64,000 bases of DNA, from the NCBI GenBank assembly GCA_001972305.1, contig BDDD01001828.1, positions 124,001 through 188,000 of the forward strand, given 5' to 3'. The stretch comes from Cephalotus follicularis (taxonomy: Eukaryota; Streptophyta; Magnoliopsida; Oxalidales; Cephalotaceae). Made by a program: the position numbers and the translations under genes. Shown here in pieces: positions 12,801 to 24,188 of the stretch (its first letter is position 1; each line of letters starts with the position of its first letter). Under the pieces are notes generated by a model that worked only from the letters and a program-made list of their open reading frames with translations, made no database searches and was not told the DNA's origin.

Positions 12801-13757
12801 GACAAAGTATGGCAGTTCAATGCAATTTTGCTGTCAAAACTCTAATGTTACTATACCAGAAGATCATAAACACTTACATAAGACTTATGTGACACAACAG
12901 TTGCATTTAAACACAAAGAATCATGCAATGGTGATCTTACTTTAAAGAGAAGCAATTTTCTAATTCATTGTATGCATAGCTACTGATCCATTTTCTGTCA
13001 AATACCAATTGCTAGTTTTAAAATTTGTTTACTACCATTGCAAGACACTTCAGGACTTCCTAACAAACTCACAAACAATGACAGAACATACTAACAGCCT
13101 ATATGAACATGCAACCGGATAACATTAAAACCAAAACTCAATGCTAAACCATATCAATAGAGGAAAACACACCTGTTTGGAATGACAAGGCTGCAAGAAT
13201 AACACTAGAATCCCCTAAGCTTGCAATTTCGTGCGTCACAGGCAAGAGAAACAATGATGGCATATAACAATGGCAATAGGCATACATAACAGAAAAATAA
13301 GAGACAAAATTTGCTTGGATAAGGAAAGAAGAGATCAAAATCTGATAGGATAGGAAATAGGAGCAAAAAATTCAGGATTGAGGGAGAGAAATAAGGAAGA
13401 ATCGGTTTTGGGAAGAGGAAGAGAGATACGTACGGGAGAGGGAGAGGAGAAATAAGGGAAAAGCAAATAATTTTTTGCCAAAATAAAAGGATTTTGTTTT
13501 CCAATTAAAACAATTTTGCTATATTACATTATTTTATTTCCAAATACCACACTTTTACCACATTCTTATTTAAAACTAATTTGAAATATAAAACAATTAA
13601 TTTTACTTTTACCTTAATCATTATTCCAACAATTATCAAAAGCCCAAAGGTGGCATCAAATGGCCCAAAACAGAAGAGCCCATAAAAAAAATAGGCCAAC
13701 ATATAACAAAACAAATAAAAAGCCCGAACATATGCATATGAACAACGGGGTATTACA

Positions 13758-13775
13758 TCATTCCCCCCTTAAAAA
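13758..13775 (-). other. Polypurine tract of the gag-only Ty3 element
   Basis: On the minus strand TTTTTAAGGGGGGAATGA directly precedes the LTR start TGTAATACCCC. It lies only about 130 bp after the end of gag, showing that the pol region is absent. Confidence 0.88.
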
Positions 13776-13905
13776 GAATTCGTCTCGAAATCTAAACATA
13801 TACCAATCTGAATCAATAACAGAAAAAGGCAATCCATGATGCTTAACAAAATAACTCAGCTAGCACAGAATAAGTTGACGCATCAACAAAATAAACTCCT
13901 TACAA

Positions 13906-15048
13906 TTACCAACACAAAAACAAAACCGAAACAATACCTGGAGCGTTTGCAGCCTGATGCGTCGTTAAGGCGAAGACTCTACCTCTAACGTTGCGTTGTC
14001 CCGCATCATTTCCATCTCCTCCTTTATTTCTTGTACGAGGATTCGGACAATTCTTAAAAAGATGACCCATTTGTCCATAAGCAAAACATGCCCTAGTGGC
14101 CTTGTAACATGTCCCAATAGGATGTCGCCTCCCACACGTATCACACAAAGCAATATGAACATTGGGGTTACCCCAATCCTTATTCTGATTATGATTCCTT
14201 TTATGCTATTTACCATCACCTTGTTGCCCAGAATTTTTTCCATGAGAATCACTCATATTCTGCTTCTTTTCCCCTTCTTGCCGAGCTTCCTGAAAGTCCA
14301 ACCTCTCCAATTCAATATTCTTTACAGCATTTGCTACTTCTGACACATCAGCAAATCTGGAGTTTATCAGTTTCCCTCTAAGCTGGTATTGCAGTTTCCA
14401 TTTGAACTTCTCAGCTTGCTCAAATACCGACCCTGCCACGGATCCATCAAAACCCGCTAACCTAGTGAACCGGGCCAAAAACTCATTGAGTGATTCACCA
14501 TCTTTCTGCCTAGTATTAACAAACTCCCTTGCGTAAGCCTCCTTTTCAGCAGTAGGGAAATACTACTGATAGAAGACCTCACAGAACTCAAACTAGGTCA
14601 AGGCATCTATGTAGTCTCCTCCCTTAGCTAACCTCAAAGTTTGCCACCACTTTTGTGCATCTCCTTCCAACTTATATGCCGCTAAACTTACCTTCTGTCT
14701 GTCATCACATCCCAACACATTCAAGATTTTCTCCATGTGCGTAATCCAATGCTCAGCCTCTACAGGTGTCAGGGCTGAACTAAAAGACTGTGGCCTTTGC
14801 ATTTGGAACCGCTCAAGCCAGACATATATAAGAGTGTTGGGCCGGTCCCCAGTTTCCCTACCAGCCGGAACATCAGCTGGGGTATTCTCTGCCGTAACTT
14901 GCTCTTGGCGTCCTTGCCATTGATTTTGCATAGCATGAATCAGTCCTTCCACTTCTTGAGCAACTACCTGTCACACTAAGTCCTCCATCATAGGCTCATT
15001 TCGCACCTCTTCACGAGTCTCAGTCGGTTCGTTTCCTTGACGCACCAT
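13906..15048 (-). pseudogene. Ty3 gag (capsid and zinc knuckle) of a gag-only element
   Basis: Gag would package the element's RNA. The ATG at 15048 begins MVRQGNEPTE; the frame stays the same to 13906 (about 380 codons). The capsid part includes WITHMEKI, DDRQKVSLAAYKLEGDAQ and WW near 14650-14760, and FVNTRQ...SLNEFLARFTRLAGF near 14460-14520. Near the C-terminus come CDTCGRRHPIGTC and a zinc knuckle whose second cysteine is replaced (CFAYGQMGHLFKNC). The protein then reaches GRVFALTTHQAANAPGIVS, the linker that normally leads into protease, and stops. Four in-frame stops (near 14971, 14590, 14563 and 14206) make it a pseudogene; several fit C-to-T decay. No protease, RT or integrase follows. 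Confidence 0.88.
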
Positions 15049-15202
15049 CTACGAAACATAGTTCGAAAACATAAAACAACAACAGAAGAAACCAAAGTCA
15101 AAACAAAAGACATGCCAGAGGAATCTCAACGAACAGATCCTAACCCAATGTCTACACAATCTCATAGGTCAAACCTAGATAGGTCTTGTAAGGAAAGAAA
15201 AA

Positions 15203-15219
15203 CCTATGCTCTGATACCA
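15203..15219 (-). other. Primer binding site, initiator-tRNA-Met type
   Basis: On the minus strand TGGTATCAGAGCATAGG lies four bases after the LTR end (GGGGGTGTTACA at 15224). TGGTATCAGAGC is the classic complement of plant initiator tRNA-Met and fixes the orientation of the gag-only element. Confidence 0.93.
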
Positions 15220-18200
15220 TTTCTGTAACACCCCCAGAACGGCGGAAGTCGTTACGGTTTCCTAATCCAAACTAAACATAACATATACATATATTAAGGC
15301 TCGACTTTATTCATTTGATAAAAAAATTTAGATTATCTTTTATTCAAATGCGTGATGGTCTAAATATAAAATTCATAATCTAAAACATAGTCTAAAACTT
15401 TATTTATAATCTGAAAGCTTAAACATAAACCAAATACTTAAAACATAAACCATAAGATAACTAAGCATAAACGGATCCATCTCCTAAATGATCCTCAACA
15501 TATGTGGCATCTCTCTTATCACACGTTTCCCGGATGCTGTCCTAGAATACCTACCGCATGGAAACAAAAACGTGGTTGAGCAAACCTCAGTACGGATATA
15601 GAATCATAAAAACATAAAACGATATTTTAAAGAATAGAAAATACATGAACCTTAAAATATCATATATCTCATGTATAAAAAAATTCAACATTATTTCAGA
15701 AACGAAGAGAAGTAGTCACAGAAACAACTCTATTAATTCAAAACCAATATCCAAATTTTAAAACGTAACCAAATTCTCAAAACGATATCTGAAAACAAAA
15801 TCTGATTTTCAAAGCATAATCCAAGTTTTGGTGCAAATCGAGATTCCCAAAACAGTATCCAAAACAATATTCAAAATCTCTTTAACGTTATCTGAGTTAA
15901 ATATTCCAAAACAAAAACTTATCCGATTCCATAATCTCATCACAGAGATCCAAAGCGAATAACAGAGACTTATCCGATCCCAAAATATCATTATCGAGAT
16001 CCAAAGTGCATACACATATGCATAAGTGCAAGGGGTTCATGAGGCCCACATGCCAAATGGAAGGGCGTGTACGACACTACACAATCAATCCCCAAAATCC
16101 ATAACATATCACATAACATATAACTAGAGTCGACCCATACGCCTCTATCATACATAACGGATCCATAAATCCACCTCATGGGATTTATTCAAAACCTAGA
16201 GAGACGCCGTAGTCTAATCACACCACTACGGAAGTGTCATGACCCCGTGCCAGGCCTATGACATGCCTATGGTACCTTCATAGGTAGGAAATATCTATGT
16301 ATATCCTTATTCAAAGTTAACATACTTCCTATGGTGAAAGTCATGTTCATATAAATCAATCAGTACACTTTCATAAGTGAAAGTCATACTCGTTTTTAAA
16401 ACCGATAATATTAAACTTTAGAAATAAAACAGATTTTATAAAAGTCCAAATGAACATGCGACAATAAAATCCATACATTTTCATACGCCAAAAGCAGTAT
16501 CAAATACGAAAAGTCTGTAGTAAGATCAGTATTGAAATCATTTCAATAAGGTTTTCCAAAACATATTCATAAATCGTTCTCAAATGATATAATTTCACAT
16601 AACACATAATTTCATAATCGGAAATCGACTCATAATTTTAAAATAAAGAGACGATTATATAACATTTCTTAAACATTTCAGAATTGAATTATAAAGCCAT
16701 ATAATATTCACTTTCACAAAAATATCATACCGACTTTATTTCTAATCATATCAAAATACAGAGCATAACGGGGTTCATAAAATCGAAGAGACATATTCAT
16801 AAAACTGAATGTATTTCGAATAATTCAGATGTCCAAAAAGAGAATATCCGCACTTAAAACATAGTCCAAACATAATAAAATCGATACTTTCATTAAAACC
16901 AAACATATTCAATTCAGATAAAACCGAACGATAACCAAAACAAAGAGTCGATGTTTTATTCTCAAAACATAATTGAATCTGTACTCTAATAAAATCAGTA
17001 AGAGTGTATCAAGAAACGAAGATCCGTACCTTAAAAACATAGTCCAAATTTAATTCCATAAAACAAATAGAGGAACCAAGGAAAGGAAATCCATACCAAA
17101 TACAAAATCTGAAATTATCTGAAATAAAATCAGAGAGATAGCCAAGAAAGAAGGACATCTGGACCTTAATCGATCACATAAATAAATGAGTTGATCAACA
17201 ATTTCTAATTGCCCCTCGTAGCACAAAAATCTAAAAGATGCAATATCATTCATATAAGGATTCGAAAACTACTTCCGAACATCAAACAACTGTTTAACTG
17301 TAATACCCTGCTTGTTCGTATATGTGTTCTACGGATTTTCTATGTGTTTGTGATCGGACTTTTTAATTTGTTCTGTTTGAAGTCCGTTGCCCTGTGTTTT
17401 GGGCCTGTGTATTTTGGGCTGACTGATTCCAGCCTGAACTTTGGATATGTTGGTATGTTAATGCAATGTTGAGTTGGGCCTATGTCTATGTCTTTTTAAT
17501 TTTATCAAACCTTATTTTACGATTTTGAAAATTATGAAAATAATTTATTTTATTTTATTTTCCTTTTTATTTTCTTTCCTTTTTTTTCTTCCCTCCATTT
17601 CCTTCTCTCACCCGAATCCCTCTCTCTCTCCCTATCTTCCCACATGGTTTCTATCTCCTTTCCATTCTTATTTCCTGAAAATACTCTCTTCTACCTTATC
17701 ATTCATTTTATGTCTCCTATTTCTGTTTAAAGAGTGACATTGCCATTGTTATATGCTATATCTCTCCTCCCTGCAAAGCCACTGCCGATTTTGCACTCTG
17801 GGAATTCGTTTTGGTTCTGTGTTTTTGCTTCATCAAAAATTCAGGTTTGTGTTAGTATTTCAATCCTTGATTGTCCTGTTTGGTTATACTATCCATTGGT
17901 AAGCTATGAGTTATGTATTTGTTCTCTTCTTTTTGTTCCTATTGCACAGCCATTTGACAATTGTTATGTGGTGCTCTTTTTGCTGTTTTCTGGGTTCTTA
18001 ATACCATTATAGGTTAGTAATCCCTGCTATGATGGTTTGTTCCATTTTGTTATACTGTTTTCATGCTGAATAGGTTGTTAGAAGTTGTTTTGGCTCCTTG
18101 TCAATTCAGGTCAAGTTGGCATTGTTGTTGTAAGTCAGTTGGTCAGCCTTTAGACGCCATACATAAACTATAATCTGGTTGTTATAAGTAATGGCAGATA

Positions 18201-18329
18201 ACTTGACAGAAAATATGAATTGTATGTATGCATATGTTTAAAGGTCCTTTCTTTCCTTGGAAGATAAGTCACTGCTGGTGTACTCTATGTCAATTCTGTG
18301 TTTTTGTGTCATATAAACATTATACAATG

Positions 18330-18330
18330 C

Positions 18331-18406
<76 letters not shown>
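18330..18406. repeat. Compound (CA)n-(TA)n-(TG)n microsatellite
   Basis: About 14 CA units, a short TATATATATA stretch and about 18 TG units form a near-perfect inverted repeat. The right LTR copy has only ATATATAT at the corresponding place (about 27300), so the expansion is specific to this copy. Confidence 0.9.
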
Positions 18407-18477
18407 TATAGGCTTCTGGTATCGAGTTAAACATGTTTAGACAAGTTTTTGCATTGGAAAGGTTAAGTTTTTGCTGT

Positions 18478-18700
18478 TCTGTCGACCAGAACAGTCGGCT
18501 GTTCTTATGATCAGTCGACTGGTTTGGTTGAGCAGTCGGCTGTCTTATGAATACAGTCGACTATTTTATGTTGAGAAGTCAACTAGACCCCTTTCACAGT
18601 CGACTGCTCGCAATCCAATTTGTGTAGTCGACTGGCCATGTTGCATAGTCGACTTCCAAGCTTCCAACAGTCAACTGGAGCTTTGTAACAGTTAGCTGTT
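18478..18700 (+). repeat. CAGTCGACTG phased array, family A left copy
   Basis: Core starts at about 18481, 18494, 18514, 18535, 18556, 18578, 18599, 18627, 18648, 18670 and 18691 give spacings 13, 20, 21, 21, 22, 21, 28, 21, 22 and 21 bp. The first is part of a TTCTGTCGACCAGAA motif that borders this array in all family A copies. Confidence 0.92.
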
Positions 18701-20673
18701 TTGATCAGAGAATTCCTATTTTCAACTGTTTTGGTTCGTTTGTTCTTTGAATCGATCTGGGTCTGTTCTAAACACTGTAATGAATCTATTTTATGTCTCT
18801 AATGTTTCTCAGACCCTTATATGCATAGTTTTGTGTCTTTTAGAATGTTATGCTTCAAAAGGGAGTTTGACTTAACAATCTTTCGTAAGTCTTTTCTAAG
18901 CGCATAAGGTACGGATATTCTGTTCTTTGATACTCTCTTCGATTTTATCAAACGAAAATCAGTTTTCTTTTATGTTATGCTCCTTTGTTTTATAAACTCG
19001 GTTATTTTTATAAATTTGATATATTCTGAAAATAAAGTTAGTTTCGACATTTTGTGAAAGTGAATGTTCTCGACTTTATTCTTATGCTATGATACGTTAT
19101 GATATGTTATATGTTTTGATCATGTCGTTTATAGGAAATAAATGAGTTGATACTTTTAATATGAAATGAATCGTTTAATAACGGCTTTTAAATATGTTTT
19201 GGAAAATCATATATTATGGACTTTAAAATTGATTATGATAAATCAATATTTTGGAAATGAACAAATACTGAGTAATTGTACCCACCTATGGGGTGTACCA
19301 TAGGCATGTCGTAGGCCTGGAACGGGGACATGACACTTCCGTAGTGGTGTGATTAGTCTACGACGTCTCTTTATGCTATGAATAAATCCCATGAGGTGGA
19401 TTTATGGATCCGTTATGTATGATAGAGGCGTATGAATCGATTCTAGTACATGGCATACGTGATGAGTTAATCAGTCTTTTCGTAAGTCTTTTCGGTAAGT
19501 GCATAAGGTACGAATATTCAGCTCTTTGACACTTTCTTCGATTTTATTGAACAAAATTCAGTTTTGTATTATGGATGGATATTCATTTCTTTCATATATT
19601 CCTTTGGTTTTATGAACTCGGTTATGTTTTATGGTCTTGAAATGTTCTGAAAATAAAGTCAATTTTGACATTTTGAAAAATTGAATGCTCCTGACTTTAT
19701 GCTTATGCTATGATATGTTACGAAATATGATATTATCATCTCTTTTATAGTGGAAAATAAATGAGTTGATTTCCGACTATGAAAATGTATGCTATGAGAA
19801 AATGACATCGTTTGATAACGATTTCTGAATATGTCTCTAAAAAGCCTTCTCTATGAATTTTAAATTGATTATGATTAATCAATGTTTTCGAAATGATAAA
19901 ATACTGAGTATTTGTACCCACCTATGGGGCGTACCATAGGCATGTCGTAGGCCTGGCACGGGGACATGACACTTCTGTAGCAGTGTGATTAGTCTACGGC
20001 GTCTCTTTATGTTACGAATAAATCCCATGAGGTGGATTTATGGATCCGTTATGTATGATAGAGGCGTATGAATCGATTCTAGTATATGGCATACGTGATG
20101 AGTTATGCAATATGTGATATGATCCGATATGATATGAGAATTGACTTGTGTAGTGTCGTACACCTCAATTCTAATGGGCATGTGGAATTAGCGCCTCCCT
20201 TGCCATATATGTTTATGAAATGTGATATGTTATATGACTCAATATCATTATGAATTATGATTTTGAAATGTTTCGTATACGTTTTGAAAGATATGGATTT
20301 GGTATTTTATGTAAAATCGAATATGACTTCAAAGAATGTTTAAACTGTTATTAATTGCTTAAGATTTCTGTTACGAGTTTTATTGAAATCTTACTGATTT
20401 TAAATTACCGTTTACTACTTTATATTCTTTATCTGTACTGAGGTTTGCTCAGCCACGTTTTTGTTTCCATGCGGCAAGTTATCCGGAGTAGCGGGGGAAT
20501 GTGTAAATGCGAGATGATCACTTTTATGTCATGGATCCCTAGGAGTGTGATCCCTTATGTTTATTGTTAGAATTTGGTCATGAACAAAAATATACTAAAT
20601 TGTCTATGTTTTTAATAAGTTACTTTTGGAATATGTTTACGTTTTTCGAATATGTTAAATTTTGAGTTTTCAA

Positions 20674-21601
20674 TGTGAAACACTCAGAAAATCTCAAAGG
20701 ATAGAGCTTAGAAGCTTTTTAGAACACTATTGAGCACTTTGAGCTTTTTGGCAATAGAATGCTTAAATATGATTTCTCTCTTGATGTTATTGAGTTGTTG
20801 TAGTTCAGTATGATTGTTTTCATTCTTCAAAGTTTCAGTCTTCCTTTTATAGGCATAAAAGATTTGTAGCCGTTGCATAATTCATGGAAGAATTTGATTT
20901 AAAAATGTGTTAGTGCAATCTTGAATTTTGTCTCTGCTGACATAAATACGTCGATGTCTTTGTAAAGGTGTCGATGTCTTTGACTGTTGATAGCCATTGG
21001 AAGTGCGCGTACTAGCCGTTCCATGTTTCCCGGGACAAACCATTTAAAAAGACGTCGATGTCTTTTTAAAGGCGTCGATGTCATTTCTGGGAAGTCACCA
21101 GGTAGTTGAATCTTTGAACATCACATCGACTTCTTCTGTAGGGGTCGATGTATTTTCTGGGAAATGCAGGTAGCTCTAGAAAGGAGCCGATGTCTATGTA
21201 AAGGCGTCGATGTCTTTTGTACTGGCGTCAATGTCTTTGTATGTAGGGATCGATGTCTTCAATTACAAATTTGAACAGTAGCTTCTGGCACTAAAGACGT
21301 CGATGTCTTTGTGAAAGGGATCGATGTCTTTCTGTACGGACGTCGATGTCATTACTGGAAGGACGATGTCTTCATTATAATTTGATCTTGTAACTTCTGG
21401 AACTAAAGACGTCGATGTCATTTTAACGGGATCGATGTCTTTCTGTACGGACGTCGATGTCATTTCTTTGAAGGTCGATGTCTTCTTCTGCAAATGGTAT
21501 TTGCCATGGTATTGAACTTTGTAATTTCTTGCACATCAAGTAAATTTGTCAAATGCAAATATGTTATCATCAAAACAAGGATTGGGACTAAATCGTCAAC
21601 A
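20674..21601 (-). mobile_element. SIRE-type LTR (928 bp)
   Basis: On the minus strand it starts TGTTGACGATTTAGTCCC directly after the polypurine tract and ends GAGTGTTTCACA. It holds an extended array of GACGTCGATGTC palindromes (20946-21485). The stretch outside the array is simple AT-rich sequence with no coding signal. Confidence 0.85.
20946..21485 (-). repeat. AAAGACGTCGATGTCTTT array in the SIRE-type LTR
   Basis: Some 18 copies of GACGTCGATGTC or GATCGATGTC occur, partly organised as repeated groups (21290-21370 and 21405-21485 are near duplicates). Spacings counted in the first group are 21, 22 and 20 bp. Confidence 0.88.
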
Positions 21602-21615
21602 ATCTCCCCCTTTTT

Positions 21616-22302
21616 GATGATGACAAAAATTTGCTCAAAAGGCATAAATTAAAGTAATACCAATTTAGAATGTAAGTAAATACCAATAGAGATATCTTAT
21701 AATGTAAGCAATGGCAATGTTAATAAGAAAGTTCCTGTGCAATATCAATAAGCAATGAGTTATGCTGTTGAGAGTTGTATCTCCCATATCAATAAAAAAA
21801 CTTTAGCATTTAGCCTTAATCTCCCATATTGAGCCTTTTCTCTAAAATTCATAAACTCAAGCATTTTGAGCCTATTCTCCCCCTTTTTTGTATAGCATCA
21901 AAAAGTTCTACAAAAGGAAGAAATCATTAGCTCCCCCTTAATAACAGCAAGGGTAAAAAGAATGTGAACATGGGCATTATGCACAAAATATCAAAATATC
22001 GGCAATGAACATAATTATCGGCAATAATTGAGAAAACACATTCATTCAACACAATTATATCATAAACCAAAAACATATTCATACAACCATATCATAACCA
22101 CAATTCATTATGACAAAAAATATATAAACATCATTTCATAAACACAATCGTAAAAACATATAATTTCATTAACAAACTTTATTCTTTACACAAAATTCAT
22201 AAAAGAAAATACAAGTGAACATCATGGTTCATTACAGCAAACACAAAACAAGAAACAACAACAAGAACCAAATCAAAAACAAAAACAAAAACAAGAACAA
22301 GA
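21616..22302 (-). mobile_element. SIRE-type 3' untranslated region
   Basis: This noncoding stretch separates the ORF stop at 22303 from the polypurine tract. It contains several CTCCCCC and CTCCCCCTT runs (21890, 21933), purine-rich on the element's sense strand and resembling extra PPT-like tracts, and AT-rich sequence. I see no coding signal. Confidence 0.6.
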
Positions 22303-23610
22303 TCAGGCAGCAGCAGGAGGGGCATCAGAATCGGAATCATCGCCCGAAGTCTCTTCGCAACCATCAATAGTCTTGGAATCGGCTAGTTTTCGTTCCATTC
22401 TCTTGAGACGCCTCCTTATGACTTTTAGGTCGTTGTAGATGGTTTCATCAATGTTATCGAAGTCGGAACAAATCGTTACATGTTCTTTTTCCAAGCTAGT
22501 GAGCCGTGTGTTGACTTGCTCAAATTTCTCTTCAAGCGAGGCTTGCATAGAATCAAAGCTTGAGCGCATAAACTCCATTATCCTGTCAAGATCAGTAGAG
22601 GAAGAGGTTCTTTGAGGCTGGGTAGGTACAGATTCTTCGTGTGCTTCCCAAGGAGGATTCTCTTCTTGCTCTTCCCTTGCAATCCTTTGCACTTGGTCAA
22701 CTTTGGGGCAATAGGTCCAAATGCCTTCTTGCTTTTTCCACCCCATCCGATTCATAGTGCTCTTGCTGTAAGTGTCCTCTTTCTTCAATTTTGTTGCAAT
22801 TTCTCCTTCTAGCCGAATTTGATGATGGAGAAAGACTTTGGTAAGGATAGAGCCGAAGGGTAGGACAGATTTCTTTTGAGAGAATGCTCTTACCATAGTC
22901 TTAAGCATGAGAAGGGGAAAACAGAAATCAATTTTGGAGAGGATGCACCACATGAGAAAAGCTTGCATCCAGGACAACTTGGCATACCCTCCACCGGTGG
23001 GTAGAAATTGGTGTACAATGAGATGGTGGAGTAGCCTATGGTCAACTGATAATCTATTGGTAGTCAGTGCCATATTAGGATGAACATTTGGATCATTTGG
23101 GTAAAGAATGGACAAATTTTGGTTAGGGTGAAAACCCTCAACCTCCGGCCATTTTTTGTGTTAAAAAACATATAAACCGGTATGTGGAATGTGTAGAATA
23201 GAGGCTAGAATCCTAGCATCTAGATAAATTCTCTGCCCTTTAACAAAAGAGGAGAGTGCAAATTCCTCATTTGGGCTTGAAACAATCCGAAGGTCCATGT
23301 AAAATTCTTTGACCAATTTTATGTAAAAAGGGTCCTGAATTTGTACAAGAGGAAGGAGATGGAGATCATCTAACCAGGAAACAAAAGAAAATTCAAAAGA
23401 ACAGAAATCCAAGTCTATGTTTCTGCCTCCCATAACTCTTTTATCAACAAAAACCACATTTCTCAATGAGACTTGCTCTTCGGATTCGGAATCCGATAGA
23501 GAAGGGTCGGGGGAAGGCTCTCTAAGTTCAAGTCTCTGCTTTTTAGCAGATTTCTTAGGCTGAGAGGGAGAAGCAGCCTTCTTTTTGGCAGTGCGTTTTG
23601 TCCTCGGCAT
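22303..23610 (-). pseudogene. SIRE-type third ORF (env-like position; 'plant transposon protein' type)
   Basis: The ATG at 23610 opens a basic, lysine-rich N-terminus (MPRTKRTAKKKAA), then an acidic serine stretch (SLSDSESEEQ). The central domain includes VKEFYMDLRIVSS and a segment ending HIPHTGLYVF, resembling the conserved domain annotated as putative plant transposon protein. After one in-frame TAA (23161-23163) the same frame continues with HRLLHHLIVHQFLPTGGGYA, a WTYCPKVDQVQ segment, a predicted coiled coil (about residues 340-410) and an acidic end to the TGA at 22303. The total is 435 codons. It sits between pol and PPT, where SIRE elements carry an env-like gene; function is unproven. 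It differs from intact copies by at least this one stop. Confidence 0.75.
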
Positions 23611-23817
23611 TCTATCAAACGGTTGGTGAACACAAAAGACAAACACAAAGAGTGATAAAAACAAATGGATTAAAAGAGACGAAAACGGTTTTTGATGTTG
23701 GAGAACGATTCAGAGTGTTGTTTTAGAACAAATAGAATGATTTTTGAAAGAAAAATAAGAGAGTAGAAATTTTTGAAAAGACTCAGAGTAGGGTAAAAGT
23801 GAGAAATGAGCATGAGA

Positions 23818-24105
23818 TCGACGTTTTTATGAAGAAGTCGATTTCCGAGTTAAAGACGTCGATGTGATTTAAAAGAAGTCGACGCGTTCTTTAAAAGAAC
23901 GAAAGAAATTGATTCAGAAAATGCTGCGTTTTGAAAAGCATCGACGTGATTCAAAAGAAGTCGACGTGTTTAAGGGAAACACAAAGAGATCGATGTTTTT
24001 CAAAAGGGATCGACGTGATTTTCATAAGGCATAAGGTTTTGCAGAAAAGAAGTCGACGTGTTTTTGTAAAGCACAGAATTTCCAGAAAAGAAGTCGACGT
24101 TTTTG
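23818..24105 (-). repeat. GTCGAC palindrome array in the SIRE pol-ORF3 spacer
   Basis: About a dozen AAGTCGACGTGTT, AAAGACGTCGATGTG and GATCGACGTGATT motifs lie between the pol stop (24189) and the ORF start (23610). This is outside the LTR, unlike all other arrays in the window except possibly the few TAGTCGACTA copies at 63850. Confidence 0.85.
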
Positions 24106-24188
24106 TAAAACAGAACAGAAAATCAAGCAAAAATAGAACAATAACCAAAAAAAAATCATCACATCAATTTAACATACAATCAAACATA

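Larger units (their letters stand above)
8469..13757 (-). mobile_element. 3' LTR of the gag-only Ty3 element (family A-like), interrupted by B+; left part lost to the B- insertion
   Basis: On the minus strand the LTR starts TGTAATACCCCGTTG at 13757, directly after a polypurine tract. It runs to 11539, is interrupted by solo LTR B+, and resumes 8726-8469, where the reversed B-type LTR was inserted. It matches the element's 5' LTR (15224-17298 plus 31655-32915) closely, including the GTCGAC array at 12591-12800 and the phrase CTCATGGGATTTATTC. The remaining 3' part would lie left of the window. Confidence 0.85.
17299..20673 (+). mobile_element. Family A LTR, left copy, with an internal duplicated segment
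   Basis: The first 1.6 kb matches the right copy (26292 on). From about 18885 the block running through CGTAAGTC, AAGGTACGGATATTC, the ACCATAGGCATGTCGTAGG phrase and GATGAGTTA is present twice (about 18885-19475 and 19476-20105). The second unit is diverged and resembles the reversed copy at 61617-62100 more than the first unit. The LTR ends at 20673 where the SIRE-type LTR was inserted. Confidence 0.82.

Noticed and set aside
17474..18012. Hydrophobic plus-strand ORFs (17474-17737, 17734-18012; also 26456-27048) resembling small membrane proteins
   Set aside because: They come from T-rich LTR leader DNA. Equivalent LTR copies do not preserve start or frame, and no domain is recognisable.
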